Of a stretch of 64,000 bases of DNA, positions 27,001 through 38,820 are shown piece by piece. Origin of the DNA: Streptomyces sp. V3I8 (lineage in GTDB: Bacteria > Actinomycetota > Actinomycetes > Streptomycetales > Streptomycetaceae). The stretch's first letter is position 1, and each line of letters opens with the position of its first letter. Made by a program: the position numbers and the translations under genes. Below the pieces are notes generated by a model that saw nothing but the letters and a program-made list of their open reading frames with translations, made no database searches and had not been told where the DNA came from. The DNA is taken from contig NZ_JAUSZL010000002.1 of the NCBI RefSeq assembly GCF_030817535.1, positions 2,170,001 to 2,234,000 of the forward strand. The letters are read 5' to 3'.

Positions 27001-28410
27001 TCACTCGAACGGCACCTCGGTCCTCGTCACGGGCCTGGCGGACGGACGCGTACCGGCACCGGGCGCGGGCCCCGGGGCGGGGCTCCGGTGCCGGGCCAGG
27101 TCGAACGCGGCGAGCACCACGCGGGCCTGGTACTCGGCCTGCCGTGCGACCGGGATGAAGCGGGCCCCGAGGCCGTCGTGGTAGTCCGCGCACCACAGGT
27201 CGATGAGCCGGTCGAGTTCCGCCCCCGCGCCGTCCGGGTCCTGTCCGGTGGCGGTCACCAGCTGGTGCAGCAGCCCCGCCGTGCGCAGCGCGATCCGGCG
27301 GGCGGAGATGCGCAGCGCGGTGAGCCGGGCCGCGGTCAGCGGCGGCAGCGGCCGGGCCCTCCCGTCGGCGCCGGCGGCCGGAGCGGTGTCGGGGTCCCAG
27401 GAGTCGGCGAGGCCTGGGCAGACCAGCACATGGTCGTCGACGGGCGCGAGGAGGCGGTCCGCGTCCCGGACCGCGCCCAGGTGCGGGCGGATGCGGGCCA
27501 GCAGCTCCTCCAGGAGGGCCGTGTCGCGGCGCAGGGTCCCGGCGGCCTCCCGCAGCACGTCGTCGGTGCCGGTGGGCGCCGCCGGGTCCTGTACGGCCGC
27601 CACGCCCCACATGGGGGCCTCCACGACCGCGGTCACCGTGCCGTACGGGTGCGGGTGGAACCAGGTGGACCCGACCGCCGCCTCCGTGATGGCCGCGGTC
27701 AGACCGCCGCCGCGGCCGGCGGACGAGGACGGGGACGGGGGCGGGGGCGGCGGTATCCGGAAGACCGCCGGTCCGAGCGTGGGCCAGTACAGCGTGTCGT
27801 ACGGGCCGAGTTCGAGCGGGATGTCCAGGCGCGCCGCGATGTGCGCGAGGCGGGGCGCCATACCGGGCAGGTCGCGGGTCAGCTCGACGAAGCCGCCGCC
27901 CACGTCGACGCCGTGCAGGGAGCACTGGAAGAAGGGCCGCAGTTCGTCCTGGAGGGCGAGCAGGGCGCGGGTCTCCGGCAGGGCGGCCCGCTCGGCGCCG
28001 TCGGGCAGCCACTCCGGCTGTTCCCGGAAGCCGGGGCGGAAGAAGTTCCGGAAGTGGTGGCCGAGTGTGTACGGGCCCGGCAGCCAGCCCTCGTTGCGGC
28101 GGGAACCGTCGGGGTCCAGGCACAGCAGGAGGTTCCAGGTGACGTCGGCGCCGTCGCACAGCCGCGGGTCGGCCAGCACCCGTTCGGCGAGCCGCAGGAC
28201 GGTGGCGCCGCCCACCGGCTCGTTGGCGTGCGGGCCGGCGACGACGAGGACCTGCCGGCTGCCGTGTCCGACGGACAGCAGCCGCATCGGGAGCCCGGCC
28301 CGGGACGTGCCCACCCGGCGCAGCCGGGCGTCCCGCGGGCGGCGGTCCACGAGCGCGGCCGCCCGGACGGCGAGTTCGTCGACGGAGGGGTAGCGGAGGA
28401 GTGGTGGCAG
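27001..28410 (-). CDS. M14-type zinc carboxypeptidase family protein (paralog 2, CTG start)
   Basis: Second M14-family protein, about 469 residues, clearly a paralog of the one at 25223-26473. Its zinc motif is VAGPHANEPVGG (H61, E64), with the third His in QCSLHGVDVGGG. A proline/serine run (IPPPPPPSPSSSAG) is inserted mid-protein. The first ATG/GTG/TTG in frame is at 28350, but the 20 codons before it encode LPPLLRYPSVDELAVRAAAL, which aligns with the paralog's N-terminus. The frame begins after a stop codon; a CTG at 28410 follows GGAGGT by six bases. A CTG start is therefore the best choice. The SSI gene follows after 41 bp. Confidence 0.75.
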   Translation of the reverse strand: MPPLLRYPSVDELAVRAAALVDRRPRDARLRRVGTSRAGLPMRLLSVGHGSRQVLVVAGPHANEPVGGATVLRLAERVLADPRLCDGADVTWNLLLCLDPDGSRRNEGWLPGPYTLGHHFRNFFRPGFREQPEWLPDGAERAALPETRALLALQDELRPFFQCSLHGVDVGGGFVELTRDLPGMAPRLAHIAARLDIPLELGPYDTLYWPTLGPAVFRIPPPPPPSPSSSAGRGGGLTAAITEAAVGSTWFHPHPYGTVTAVVEAPMWGVAAVQDPAAPTGTDDVLREAAGTLRRDTALLEELLARIRPHLGAVRDADRLLAPVDDHVLVCPGLADSWDPDTAPAAGADGRARPLPPLTAARLTALRISARRIALRTAGLLHQLVTATGQDPDGAGAELDRLIDLWCADYHDGLGARFIPVARQAEYQARVVLAAFDLARHRSPAPGPAPGAGTRPSARPVTRTEVPFE

Positions 28411-28578
28411 GGTCTTACCTCCGCGACGACGACCGCCGATTCACTTGGTGTGCATGGTGTACGCACAGTGAGTCACGGCGGCGGAGGTACGTCAACACCG
28501 GCGGACGTGGAAATATGCACGCCGCCGCGCGACGGGGGCGGCCGGGCGGCCACGGCACGGGGGCCGGTGCGCCGTGGG

Positions 28579-29136
28579 TCAGTCCGCGGCGAGGCGGAAC
28601 GTCATCCGGCCGAAGCCGACCTGGTCGCCGACCTGGACGACGGCGGCGCCGATCACCCGGCGCCCGTTCACGGAGGTGCCGTTGGTCGAACCGAGGTCGC
28701 GCAGCACCCACAGGCCGCTCTGGCGGGTGAGTTCGGCGTGCACCCGGGACACCGTCTCGTGGCTGAGCCGCAGACCGCTGGCCGGGTCGCGGCCTATCCG
28801 CAGCGGGTACGGGCTGTCGGGCCGGGGCAGCAGCAGCTTGGGGAGCCGCTCGGCCTGCCAGGCCCGGCGCAGCCGTACGGTGAACCCGGAGGCCGCCTCG
28901 ACCGTGCCGAACAGCAGCCGGGACAAGCGGCCCTCGGTGCGCAGGTCGGCGGTGAGCGCGGCCAGCTCGTCCGGTGTGCGGGCGGCGAACGCGAGCTCCA
29001 TGCGCAGGACGAACGTGTCGTGCGAGAGCATCCCCGAGGCGGCACCCTCCCGAAGCGCCTTCAGCGTCCTGTCACGCTCGGCGTCCGACAGCCGTACGGG
29101 AGCGGGATAGGTGTGGAACTCAAAGGACGACGTCAC
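28579..29136 (-). CDS. DUF1707-FHA domain protein
   Basis: A 185-residue cytosolic protein. The N-terminal DUF1707 region (about 5-60) has VRLSDAERDRTLKALREGAASG. The C-terminal FHA domain (about 95-180) holds RIGRDPASGLRLSHETVSRVHAEL and DLGSTNGTSVNGRRV. FHA domains bind phosphothreonine, so a link to a Ser/Thr kinase is expected, but no kinase is in the window. The GTG at 29136 begins a few residues before the DUF1707 motif. It is divergent from treZ. Confidence 0.88.
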   Translation of the reverse strand: MTSSFEFHTYPAPVRLSDAERDRTLKALREGAASGMLSHDTFVLRMELAFAARTPDELAALTADLRTEGRLSRLLFGTVEAASGFTVRLRRAWQAERLPKLLLPRPDSPYPLRIGRDPASGLRLSHETVSRVHAELTRQSGLWVLRDLGSTNGTSVNGRRVIGAAVVQVGDQVGFGRMTFRLAAD

Positions 29137-29316
29137 GGAGCCGATTGTCTGGCAGCACGGCCGGAGTGTCCAGAAAACACGGCACTTCTGACAGGCACCC
29201 ACTGCGGATCAGGCCGTTTCCGTCGTCCGATCGAGGGGATCCGAAGGTGGATTGATCTCGTTTGACGCACCATGGGACCGGCGAGGTCACGGTGAGCAGG
29301 CGAAGGAGAACCGTCC

Positions 29317-31062
29317 GTGCAGTTCGAGGTGTGGGCACCACAGGCCGACCGCATGACGCTCCATTGCGCGGACAGCACGCGCGCAATGGAGCCCGACCCC
29401 GGGCGAGCGGGGTGGTGGACGGGGGAGGCGGAGGCGGTCGACGGCACGCGGTACGGGTTCGCGGTGGACGACGGCCCGGTCCTGCCGGACCCGCGCTCCC
29501 GCCGGCAGCCCGACGGGCCGGACGGCCTGAGCGCGGTCGTCGACCACGGGCGGTACGCCTGGCGGACCGACTGGGCGGGGCGCGGGCTGCCGGGCGCCGT
29601 GCTGTACGAGCTGCACGTGGGCACGTACACCCGCGAGGGCACGCTGGACGCGGCGGCCGGACGGCTGGAGCACCTGGCCGAACTGGGGATCACCCACGTC
29701 GAGTTGATGCCCCTGTGCCCGTTCCCGGGGCGGCACGGCTGGGGGTACGAGGGGGTGTCGCTGTGGGCCGTGCACGAGCCGTACGGCGACCCCGAGGCCC
29801 TGAAGCGGTTCGTCGACCGGGCGCACGAGCTGGGGCTCGGCGTCGTCCTGGACGTCGTGCACAACCACCTGGGGCCGTCCGGGAACTACCTGCCCGCCTT
29901 CGGGCCCTACTTCACGGACACCCACCACACCCCGTGGGGCTCGGCCGTGAACCTGGACGCGCCCGGTTCGGACGAGGTGCGCGCGTTCCTCCTCGGCAGC
30001 GCGCTCTCCTGGCTGCGCGACTACCGGCTGGACGGGCTGCGCCTGGACGCGGTGCACGCGCTGTACGACACGCGCGCGTGCCACTTCCTGGAGGAGCTGT
30101 CGGCCGCCGTGGACGGGCTCTCCGGGGAGCTGGGCAGGCCGCTGTTCCTCGTCGCCGAGTCGGACCTGGCCGACCCGCGGCTGATCACGCCCCGCAAGGA
30201 GAACGGGCTGGGGCTGCACGCGCAGTGGAACGACGACTTCCACCATGCCCTGCACACCGCGCTGACCGGCGAGAAGCAGGGCTACTACGCGGACTTCGGC
30301 CGCTCCCCGCTCGCGGCGATCGCGAAGACGCTGACGGCGGGCTACTTCCACGACGGCACGTACTCGACCTTCCGGGGCCGCCGGCACGGCCGCCCGCTGG
30401 ACGTCGCCCGGGTCGCCGGACACCGCCTGCTCGGCTACTCGCAGACCCACGACCAGATCGGCAACCGGGCCCTGGGCGACCGGCTCTCGGCCTCCCTCTC
30501 CCCCGGCCTGCTGGCCTGCGCGGCCGCGCTGACGCTGACCGGGCCGTTCACACCGATGCTGTTCATGGGCGAGGAGTGGGCGGCGGGCACGCCCTGGCAG
30601 TTCTTCACGGACCACACCGATCCGCAGCTCGCGGAGGCCGTCCGGCAGGGCAGGCGGCGGGAGTTCGGGGCGCACGGGTGGGCCGAGGAGGACATCCCCG
30701 ACCCGCAGGACCCCGCCACCCGCGACCGGTCCTGCCTCGACTGGTCGGAGCCGGCGGACGGGGTCCACGCGCGCGTGCTGGCCTGGTACCGCGAACTCGT
30801 CGCACTGCGGCACGCCCAGCCCGACCTCACGGACCCCGACCTCGCGGACGTCAAGGTCGCGTACGACGAGAACGCCCGCTGGCTGGCCTTCCGCCGCGGT
30901 GACGTGCGGGTGGCCGTGAACCTCGGCAAGGAGCGCGCCGCGATCCCCCTGGGGGCCCGGCGGTCGCGGGTGCTGGCCGCGTGGGAGCCGGTGGAGGCCC
31001 CGGGGGAGGACGGGTTGCTGGGCCTGCCGGGCGAGTCGTGCGTGGTGCTGTTGCAAGGGTGA
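29317..31062 (+). CDS. treZ: Maltooligosyltrehalose trehalohydrolase
   Basis: A 581-residue GH13 enzyme that releases trehalose from maltooligosyltrehalose, the last step after TreX and TreY. MQFEVWAPQADRMTL opens the N-terminal domain. The barrel motifs are VVLDVVHNHLGPSGNY, LDGLRLDAVHAL (nucleophile Asp), LFLVAESDLADPRL (acid/base Glu) and SQTHDQIGNRALG. It starts at a GTG with AAGGAG upstream. A perfect 12-bp inverted repeat (29359-29389) lies in the first 25 codons. Convergent with the next gene across a long perfect palindrome. Confidence 0.95.
   Translation: MQFEVWAPQADRMTLHCADSTRAMEPDPGRAGWWTGEAEAVDGTRYGFAVDDGPVLPDPRSRRQPDGPDGLSAVVDHGRYAWRTDWAGRGLPGAVLYELHVGTYTREGTLDAAAGRLEHLAELGITHVELMPLCPFPGRHGWGYEGVSLWAVHEPYGDPEALKRFVDRAHELGLGVVLDVVHNHLGPSGNYLPAFGPYFTDTHHTPWGSAVNLDAPGSDEVRAFLLGSALSWLRDYRLDGLRLDAVHALYDTRACHFLEELSAAVDGLSGELGRPLFLVAESDLADPRLITPRKENGLGLHAQWNDDFHHALHTALTGEKQGYYADFGRSPLAAIAKTLTAGYFHDGTYSTFRGRRHGRPLDVARVAGHRLLGYSQTHDQIGNRALGDRLSASLSPGLLACAAALTLTGPFTPMLFMGEEWAAGTPWQFFTDHTDPQLAEAVRQGRRREFGAHGWAEEDIPDPQDPATRDRSCLDWSEPADGVHARVLAWYRELVALRHAQPDLTDPDLADVKVAYDENARWLAFRRGDVRVAVNLGKERAAIPLGARRSRVLAAWEPVEAPGEDGLLGLPGESCVVLLQG
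29359..29389 (+). repeat. Perfect 12-bp inverted repeat at the start of the treZ coding region
   Basis: Arms CTCCATTGCGCG (29359-29370) and CGCGCAATGGAG (29378-29389) enclose 7 bases, about 40 bases after the treZ start codon. In mRNA this would be a stable hairpin just beyond the ribosome footprint. Confidence 0.7.
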
Positions 31063-31111
31063 CCGGGGGGGGGCTCCGCCGGGGCCCGGTGACGGCCTGC
31101 GGGCGCGTCGT

Positions 31112-31171
31112 GGCCGTTCGCGCAGTTCCCCGCGCCCCTTCTCAGGGGCGCGGGGAACTGCGCGAACGGCC
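31112..31171. repeat. Perfect 28-bp palindromic copy of the dispersed element, terminator
   Basis: Arms 31112-31139 and 31144-31171 are perfectly complementary around the loop TCTC; imperfect pairing continues outside. It lies between convergent treZ and a phosphotransferase-like gene and is the most complete copy of the element. Most likely a bidirectional terminator. Confidence 0.85.
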
Positions 31172-31190
31172 CTCACCGGGCCGCAGGTCG

Positions 31191-32120
31191 TCACCAGGTC
31201 TCGTCCGTGACCCGTTCCAGCAGAATCGGCTCCCAGGAGCGCAGCAGCTGGGCGCGCAGCGGCGGCAGCCGCCCCTCGTCGTGGTGACGGAGGCGGTCGG
31301 CGAGGCGGACCAGGACGTCGCAGCGGGCGAGCCACAGGCCGCGCAGGCAGGGGCGGGCGCCGTAGCCGGCGAGGGTGGCCGCGCGGACGGCCGCGGGGGC
31401 GCCGACGGCCAGGGCGAGGCCCGCGATGTCCTCGGTGGGGTCGCCGGCCACCGCGTCGGTCCAGCCGAGGACACCGCGGACCCGTCCGTCGGCGCTGACC
31501 ACCAGGTGGTCGTCCGCCAGGCCGTGGTGGACGAGGAAGGCCGCGCCGGGCTGCGGCGCGAGCTGGGCGGCGGCGGGCGCGGTGAGCTGGTGGAGCCGGG
31601 CGGGGTCGAACTCGTCGGCCTTCGCCAGCTGGGCGGCGGCACGTTCGGCGGCGGCCCGGAGCGTCTCCAGGGACCGGGGCGCGGCGCGGGGCACACCGAG
31701 CGCCTCGGCCTGGCGCGCCGGCACCTCGCGCAGGCCGGCGAGCAGTCCCGCCAGGTCGGCCTCGCCGACGGCGGAGACGTCCTGCGGTCCGCCGGTCCCC
31801 CCGGCCCCGCCCGACCCGCCGCCGATCAGCGTGTCGAGCGTGTACGTCAGTCCGCTCGCCCATTCGCCGTGCGCGATGCTCACGGGGACGGCGACCCCGA
31901 TGTGGGGACGCACCAGGTCGCGCAGCCGCAGTTCGCGCCGCTGGCGCCGGGCCGCCTCGTGGTCCGGGGCGAGCCGCAGCACATGGCGTGCGCCGACGAA
32001 CCAGGTGGAGTGCTCGCCGTCCCCGGTGACGGGCGTGATCCTGGACCCGCCGCCGTCCGGGAGCAGGGAGCGGACGAGCCGTCGTACGGTGTCCGCGGTG
32101 GGTGTCACTGCCTGGGTCAT
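31191..32120 (-). CDS. APH-fold phosphotransferase-like protein lacking catalytic aspartates
   Basis: A 309-residue protein of the aminoglycoside/macrolide phosphotransferase fold. The order of elements is normal: N-lobe with WFVGARHVLRLAPDHEAARRQ, a Gly-rich insert (about 100-112), then the C-lobe. The catalytic loop, normally HGDL-x-x-x-N/H, reads HHGLADDHLVV, so the catalytic Asp position is Gly (G200). The metal-binding D-W-T-D reads GWTD, so that Asp is also Gly (G219). Both codons are unambiguous. It may bind a nucleotide or drug without phosphorylating it. Upstream in the same direction is an M24 peptidase gene, 52 bp away. Confidence 0.82.
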   Translation of the reverse strand: MTQAVTPTADTVRRLVRSLLPDGGGSRITPVTGDGEHSTWFVGARHVLRLAPDHEAARRQRRELRLRDLVRPHIGVAVPVSIAHGEWASGLTYTLDTLIGGGSGGAGGTGGPQDVSAVGEADLAGLLAGLREVPARQAEALGVPRAAPRSLETLRAAAERAAAQLAKADEFDPARLHQLTAPAAAQLAPQPGAAFLVHHGLADDHLVVSADGRVRGVLGWTDAVAGDPTEDIAGLALAVGAPAAVRAATLAGYGARPCLRGLWLARCDVLVRLADRLRHHDEGRLPPLRAQLLRSWEPILLERVTDETW

Positions 32121-32172
32121 GGTCGCGCCGTCCGCCGTCGGGGTCCGGGGTGCGGGATCTGCTGAGAGGTGC

Positions 32173-33297
32173 TCACTCCACGACGGCCATCTCCCTGGGG
32201 GTGTCGTTGAGACGGTGTCCGCCGTCCCCGGTGACCGTCACGATGTCCTCGATGCGTACCCCGAAGCGGCCCGGCAGATAGATACCGGGCTCCACGGAGA
32301 AGCACATGCCCGGCACGAGGGGCTGTTCCTCGCCCTCGATCATGTACGGCGGTTCGTGGGTGGTGACGCCGATGCCGTGCCCGGTGCGGTGGATGAACCG
32401 GTCGCCGTACCCGGCCTCGGTGATGTACGCGCGGGCGGCCCGGTCGACGTCCTGGCAGGCGGCGCCGGGCCGCACGGCCTCGAAGGCGGCCTGCTGGGCG
32501 GCGCGGACGATGTCGTGGACCCGCTGCTCCTCGGCGCCCGGCTCGCCCACGTGGACGGTGCGGGAGGTGTCGGAGCCGTAGCCGTGCTTGAGCCCGCCGA
32601 AGTCGAGGACGACCGTGTCACCGTGCCCGATGACGCGGTCCCCCGCCTCGTGGTGCGGATTCGCGCCGTTGGGTCCCGACCCGACGACCGTGAAGTCCAC
32701 CTGCTCGTGCCCGAACTGCCGCAGCAGACCGGCCAGGTCGGCGGCGACGTCCGACTCGCGGCGGCCCGCGAAGGCGACCTTCAGGATCTCCCCGTACGTG
32801 GCGTCGGCGGCCGCGCCCGCCGCCGCCAGCCGCTCCAGTTCGGCGGCGTCCTTGACGGCCCGCAGCATCGGGAGCGCCTCGGTGAGGGAGACGTACGAGG
32901 TGCCGGGCAGTGCCTTCTGCAGGCCCAGCAGGTGCAGCGCCCAGGTGTTGTCGCCGACGCCGAACCGGCCGCGGCCGTCGAGGAGCGGGGCCGTGACGGC
33001 GTACGGGTCCTTGCCGTCGGTCCAGTCGCGCAGCGTCAGCGCGGACGCGCCCGCGGCCCTCTCGGCGTCCGGGGCCTCCAGGGTGGGCACGACGAGCACG
33101 GGGTCCTGGCCGGGCGTGAGGACCAGGAGGGTGAGCCGTTCGGTGGCCGCGGGCGGTGCGTAGCCGGTGAGCCAGACGAGGTCGGGCCCGGGCGCGACCA
33201 GCACTCCGGCGAGTCCGGCCTCGGCGGCGGCCCGCGCGGCGCGCTCCATCCGTGCCTCGTAGTCGTCGGCAGTGAAGGGCACGGGCGTGCCGGTCAT
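32173..33297 (-). CDS. M24 family metallopeptidase (Xaa-Pro dipeptidase/aminopeptidase-like)
   Basis: A 374-residue pita-bread-fold peptidase, expected to cleave N-terminal or dipeptide bonds before proline with two metal ions. The creatinase-type N-terminal domain (about 10-140) precedes the catalytic domain. All five metal ligands are seen: Asp in VVLDFGG, Asp in YGSDTSRT, His in HRTGHGIG, Glu in FSVEPGIYLP and Glu in VRIEDIV. No signal peptide. It is followed by the APH-like gene at 52 bp. The region 33298-33517 holds no gene that I can support. Confidence 0.92.
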   Translation of the reverse strand: MTGTPVPFTADDYEARMERAARAAAEAGLAGVLVAPGPDLVWLTGYAPPAATERLTLLVLTPGQDPVLVVPTLEAPDAERAAGASALTLRDWTDGKDPYAVTAPLLDGRGRFGVGDNTWALHLLGLQKALPGTSYVSLTEALPMLRAVKDAAELERLAAAGAAADATYGEILKVAFAGRRESDVAADLAGLLRQFGHEQVDFTVVGSGPNGANPHHEAGDRVIGHGDTVVLDFGGLKHGYGSDTSRTVHVGEPGAEEQRVHDIVRAAQQAAFEAVRPGAACQDVDRAARAYITEAGYGDRFIHRTGHGIGVTTHEPPYMIEGEEQPLVPGMCFSVEPGIYLPGRFGVRIEDIVTVTGDGGHRLNDTPREMAVVE

Positions 33298-33517
33298 CCG
33301 GTCCTCCAGGGGTCACAAGGGGCTACGGGCAGCATCCTGCCCGTACAGCGGGGCCGACGCGAGCCGGTTGCCGCTGCTTTCTCGCGGGCGGGACGCCGGC
33401 GCCGCGGTGCGCGGCCCCGGGCGCCCGCCGCCCTCCCGGAGGACCGGAGCCGGGCGATCCCCGAACGGGTGATACCGCCCGCCCCTTCCGGCCCTTCCCA
33501 CCGTTTCCCCGTCGGGC

Positions 33518-35956
<2,439 letters not shown>

Positions 35957-35958
35957 GG

Positions 35959-36636
35959 TCAGTGCTGCTGGGCCTTCTGCGGGGTGGCCTCGCTGGGCCG
36001 CACGACGACGTACCCCTCTCCCTGCAGCATCAGTTGCACCGCCTCGCCCGAGCCGCCGCGGATCATCGAGCCGATGGACTGCGAACGGTGCAGCGAGGTC
36101 TGCAGGTTGGCCGTCCAGCCGACGACCGCGTCCGTGTCGACGTACACCGGCCACTGCGGTGAGACCGGGATGACCAGCGGATTGCCCTCGCAGACGAGAC
36201 CGAGCCTGCCCTGCCCGGTGAAGACGCTGTTGAACAGTCCGCCGCCGGTGATCCCGGCGCCCTTCACCGTCTTGATCTCGTACTGCAACGAGGCGTCGAA
36301 GCACAGGACGTTGCGGCCGTTGACGGTGAAGACGTCGCCAGGGTCGATGTCGATGATGAAGCAGTTCTGCGCCTCGTGCGCGAACCAGGCCTCCCCCTGC
36401 CCGCGCACCGCCATGAGCGGCAGGCCCTCGCCGGTGACGGCCCGCTTGAGCATGCCGCCGACGCCCTGGCCCTTGCGCTCGAACTGCAGGTTGCCGCGGT
36501 AGGCGATCATCGCGCCCTGCCGGGCGAGCATCTCGCCGTTGACGGCATACCTGATCGATTTGGAGTTCTGCACGCTCATGCCCGCCGTGGCGGCCGGCTG
36601 CACCATGTACTCGCTGGAGAAAAGATCACCCTTCAT
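35959..36636 (-). CDS. AIM24 family protein
   Basis: A 225-residue protein of the AIM24/DUF124 family, a double-beta-helix fold related to tryptophan-regulated and mitochondrial inner-membrane proteins. The role in bacteria is not settled. Matches to the family include MLARQGAMIAYRGNLQFER, WFAHEAQNCFIIDIDPGD and NPLVIPVSPQWPVYVD. There is no signal peptide. It starts at an ATG (36636). The terminator at 36727-36782 separates it from the ABC exporter upstream, so it is likely its own unit. Confidence 0.88.
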   Translation of the reverse strand: MKGDLFSSEYMVQPAATAGMSVQNSKSIRYAVNGEMLARQGAMIAYRGNLQFERKGQGVGGMLKRAVTGEGLPLMAVRGQGEAWFAHEAQNCFIIDIDPGDVFTVNGRNVLCFDASLQYEIKTVKGAGITGGGLFNSVFTGQGRLGLVCEGNPLVIPVSPQWPVYVDTDAVVGWTANLQTSLHRSQSIGSMIRGGSGEAVQLMLQGEGYVVVRPSEATPQKAQQH

Positions 36637-36726
36637 ACCGGCATCCTGTCGCGCGGGACGCCCTTCGCACCATCCCGCGACGGCAGGGGAACGGCGTCGG
36701 AGGCATCCGGTCGCGCGACGAGAAAG

Positions 36727-36782
36727 GCGGGGGCGGCCGACGCCCGCTCGCGTCGGCCGCCCCCGCGGGGCCTTTCGGCCCC
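36727..36782. terminator. Double terminator downstream of the ABC exporter gene
   Basis: A 16-bp perfect stem (36727-36742 with 36751-36766, 8-base loop) is followed by a second small hairpin (36767-36772 with 36777-36782). Read on the minus strand, the main hairpin ends in CCTTTCTC. The remainder of 36637-36931 shows no gene. Confidence 0.75.
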
Positions 36783-36931
36783 ACCCTGTGGGGGGTGGCG
36801 AGGTGTCGTCGCGGTGTTACCCGCGGTTCGCTCGTGGCTCGACGATAAGGGGCGCCGCCGTCCTCCGGATACGGGGAAAACCCTCGATCCGGGGCCCGGG
36901 ACCCTAGGTCCGAAACCCTGGGTCCGGAACC

Positions 36932-38764
36932 CTACGACGGCACCCCGGCGTCCTCGGTGTCCCCGGCTGTCCCGGCCTTCTCCAGCTCCTCGATCTCCTC
37001 CATCGTCTCGCCGGCCGCGAGGAACTGCGTGGCGGCCAGTTCGGCGTACAGCGGGTCGCCCGCGACGAGTTCGCGGTGGGTGCCCACGGCCCGTACCCGC
37101 CCGGCGTCCATGACGACGATGCGGTCCGCCGTCGTCACGGTCGACAGCCGGTGGGCGACGACCAGGACCGTGGTGGTGCGGGCGACCTCGGCGACCGTGT
37201 CGCGCAGCGCGGCCTCGTTGACCGCGTCGAGCTGGCTGGTGGCCTCGTCGAGGAGCAGCAGCCGGGGCCGCCGCAGGAGGGCGCGGGCGATGGCGACGCG
37301 CTGCCGTTCGCCACCGGAGAGCTTGGTGCCGCGGTGGCCCACGAGCGTGTCCACGCCCTTGGGCAGCCGGTCGACGAGGGAGTCGAGCCGGGTGGTCCGC
37401 AAGGCGCGAAGCAGTTCGTCCTCGTCGGCGTCGGGGTTGCCGAGCAGGAGGTTGTCGCGCAGGCTGCCGGAGAGGACCGGCGCGTCCTGCTCCACGTACC
37501 CGATGGCCGACCGGAGCGCGGACACGTCCCAGTCGGTGAGGTCGCGGCCGTCCAGCGCGATGGTTCCCGTGTCGGGGTCGTAGAACCGCTCGATGAGCGA
37601 GAACACGGTGGTCTTGCCCGCGCCCGAGGGACCCACGAAGGCGGTCATGCCGCGCGGGGGCACGGCGAACGTCACGCCGTGGTGGATGTACGGCAGGTCC
37701 TCGGCGTACCGGAAGCGGACGTCCTCGAACACGAGCGAGGCCGGTTCGGCGCCGGGTCCCGGCAGGGGCGCGGGCTCGGCGGCCGGTTCGGCGGGCAGCC
37801 GGCGCGCCTCCTCGATACGGGCCAGGGCGGCCGAGCCGGTCTGGTACTGCGCGACCGCCCCGACGACCTGCTGGATGGGCGACATCAAGTAGAAGACGTA
37901 CAGCAGGAAGGCGACGAGGGTGCCGATGTCGACAGCGCCCGTCGCCACGCGCGCGCCGCCCACCGCGAGGACGGTGATGAACGCGATCTGCATCGACAGG
38001 CCGGCCGTGTTCCCGGCCAGCGCCGACCACTTGGCGGCCCGGACGCTCTGCCGCCACGACTCCTCCGCCGCCGCGTGCACGGCCCGCTCCTCGCGGTGCT
38101 CGGCGCCGGACGCCTTGATGGTCCGCAGCGCGCCGAGGGTCCGCTCCAGCGAGGCGCCCATCGCCCCGACCGCGTCCTGCGCCTGGCGGCTGGCCCGGTT
38201 GATGCGCGGCACGATCACACCGATCAGCGTGCCCGCCACCAGGACCACGCCCAGGGTGACGGCGGTCAGCACCGGATCGACGAACCCCATCAACGCGAGC
38301 GTGGCCACCAGGGTGAGCCCGCCCGTCCCGAAACCCACCAGCGAGTCGGTGGTGACCTCACGCAGCAAAGTGGTGTCCGAGGTGATGCGGGCCATCAGGT
38401 CGCCCGGCTCGCTGCGGTCGACGGCGGCTATCCGCAGCCTCAGCAGGTGCGAGACCAGTGCGCGCCGCGCCCCCAGGACGACGGACTCCGCGGTGTACCG
38501 CAGCACGTACGAACCGAGCGCGCCGATCGCGGCGTTGGCGACGACGAGCCCCGACATGGCCAGCAGCGCGCCGGTGATCGCCCGGTCGTGCCCCAGGTCG
38601 TCGATCAGCGACCTGGCCACCAGCGGCAGCGCGAGCCCCGCGGCGCCGGTCAGCAGCGACAGCACGGCTCCGAGCAGCAGCGTCCAGCGGTACGGGCGTA
38701 CGTACGCGAGGAGCAGCCGCCAGGACGGGGTGGCTGTCGGTTCGGGCGGCTGGGACTGCGGCAC
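36932..38764 (-). CDS. ABC exporter (fused TM and ATPase domains)
   Basis: A 610-residue half-transporter with six TM helices (about 15-300), followed by an ATPase domain. Walker A is GPSGAGKTT, the Q-loop region is [12 protein letters not shown], the signature is [12 protein letters not shown], and Walker B is [13 protein letters not shown]. The H-loop is AHRLSTV. It would work as a homodimer and export lipid or drug substrates. It starts at GTG 38764 preceded by GAGGGGG. A 3 x 16-bp repeat lies just upstream. A Glu-rich C-terminal tail ([10 protein letters not shown]) is unusual but short. Confidence 0.93.
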   Translation of the reverse strand: MPQSQPPEPTATPSWRLLLAYVRPYRWTLLLGAVLSLLTGAAGLALPLVARSLIDDLGHDRAITGALLAMSGLVVANAAIGALGSYVLRYTAESVVLGARRALVSHLLRLRIAAVDRSEPGDLMARITSDTTLLREVTTDSLVGFGTGGLTLVATLALMGFVDPVLTAVTLGVVLVAGTLIGVIVPRINRASRQAQDAVGAMGASLERTLGALRTIKASGAEHREERAVHAAAEESWRQSVRAAKWSALAGNTAGLSMQIAFITVLAVGGARVATGAVDIGTLVAFLLYVFYLMSPIQQVVGAVAQYQTGSAALARIEEARRLPAEPAAEPAPLPGPGAEPASLVFEDVRFRYAEDLPYIHHGVTFAVPPRGMTAFVGPSGAGKTTVFSLIERFYDPDTGTIALDGRDLTDWDVSALRSAIGYVEQDAPVLSGSLRDNLLLGNPDADEDELLRALRTTRLDSLVDRLPKGVDTLVGHRGTKLSGGERQRVAIARALLRRPRLLLLDEATSQLDAVNEAALRDTVAEVARTTTVLVVAHRLSTVTTADRIVVMDAGRVRAVGTHRELVAGDPLYAELAATQFLAAGETMEEIEELEKAGTAGDTEDAGVPS

Positions 38765-38820
38765 GGGGCTCCCCCTCGGACGATCGGCTTCCCTCCCGCT
38801 CCGGTCGGTTCCGCTCCGGT

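Noticed and set aside
36000..36640. AIM24 gene as part of the geosmin synthase operon
   Set aside because: They are on the same strand, but 250 bp with tandem repeats separate them, and there is no functional link.
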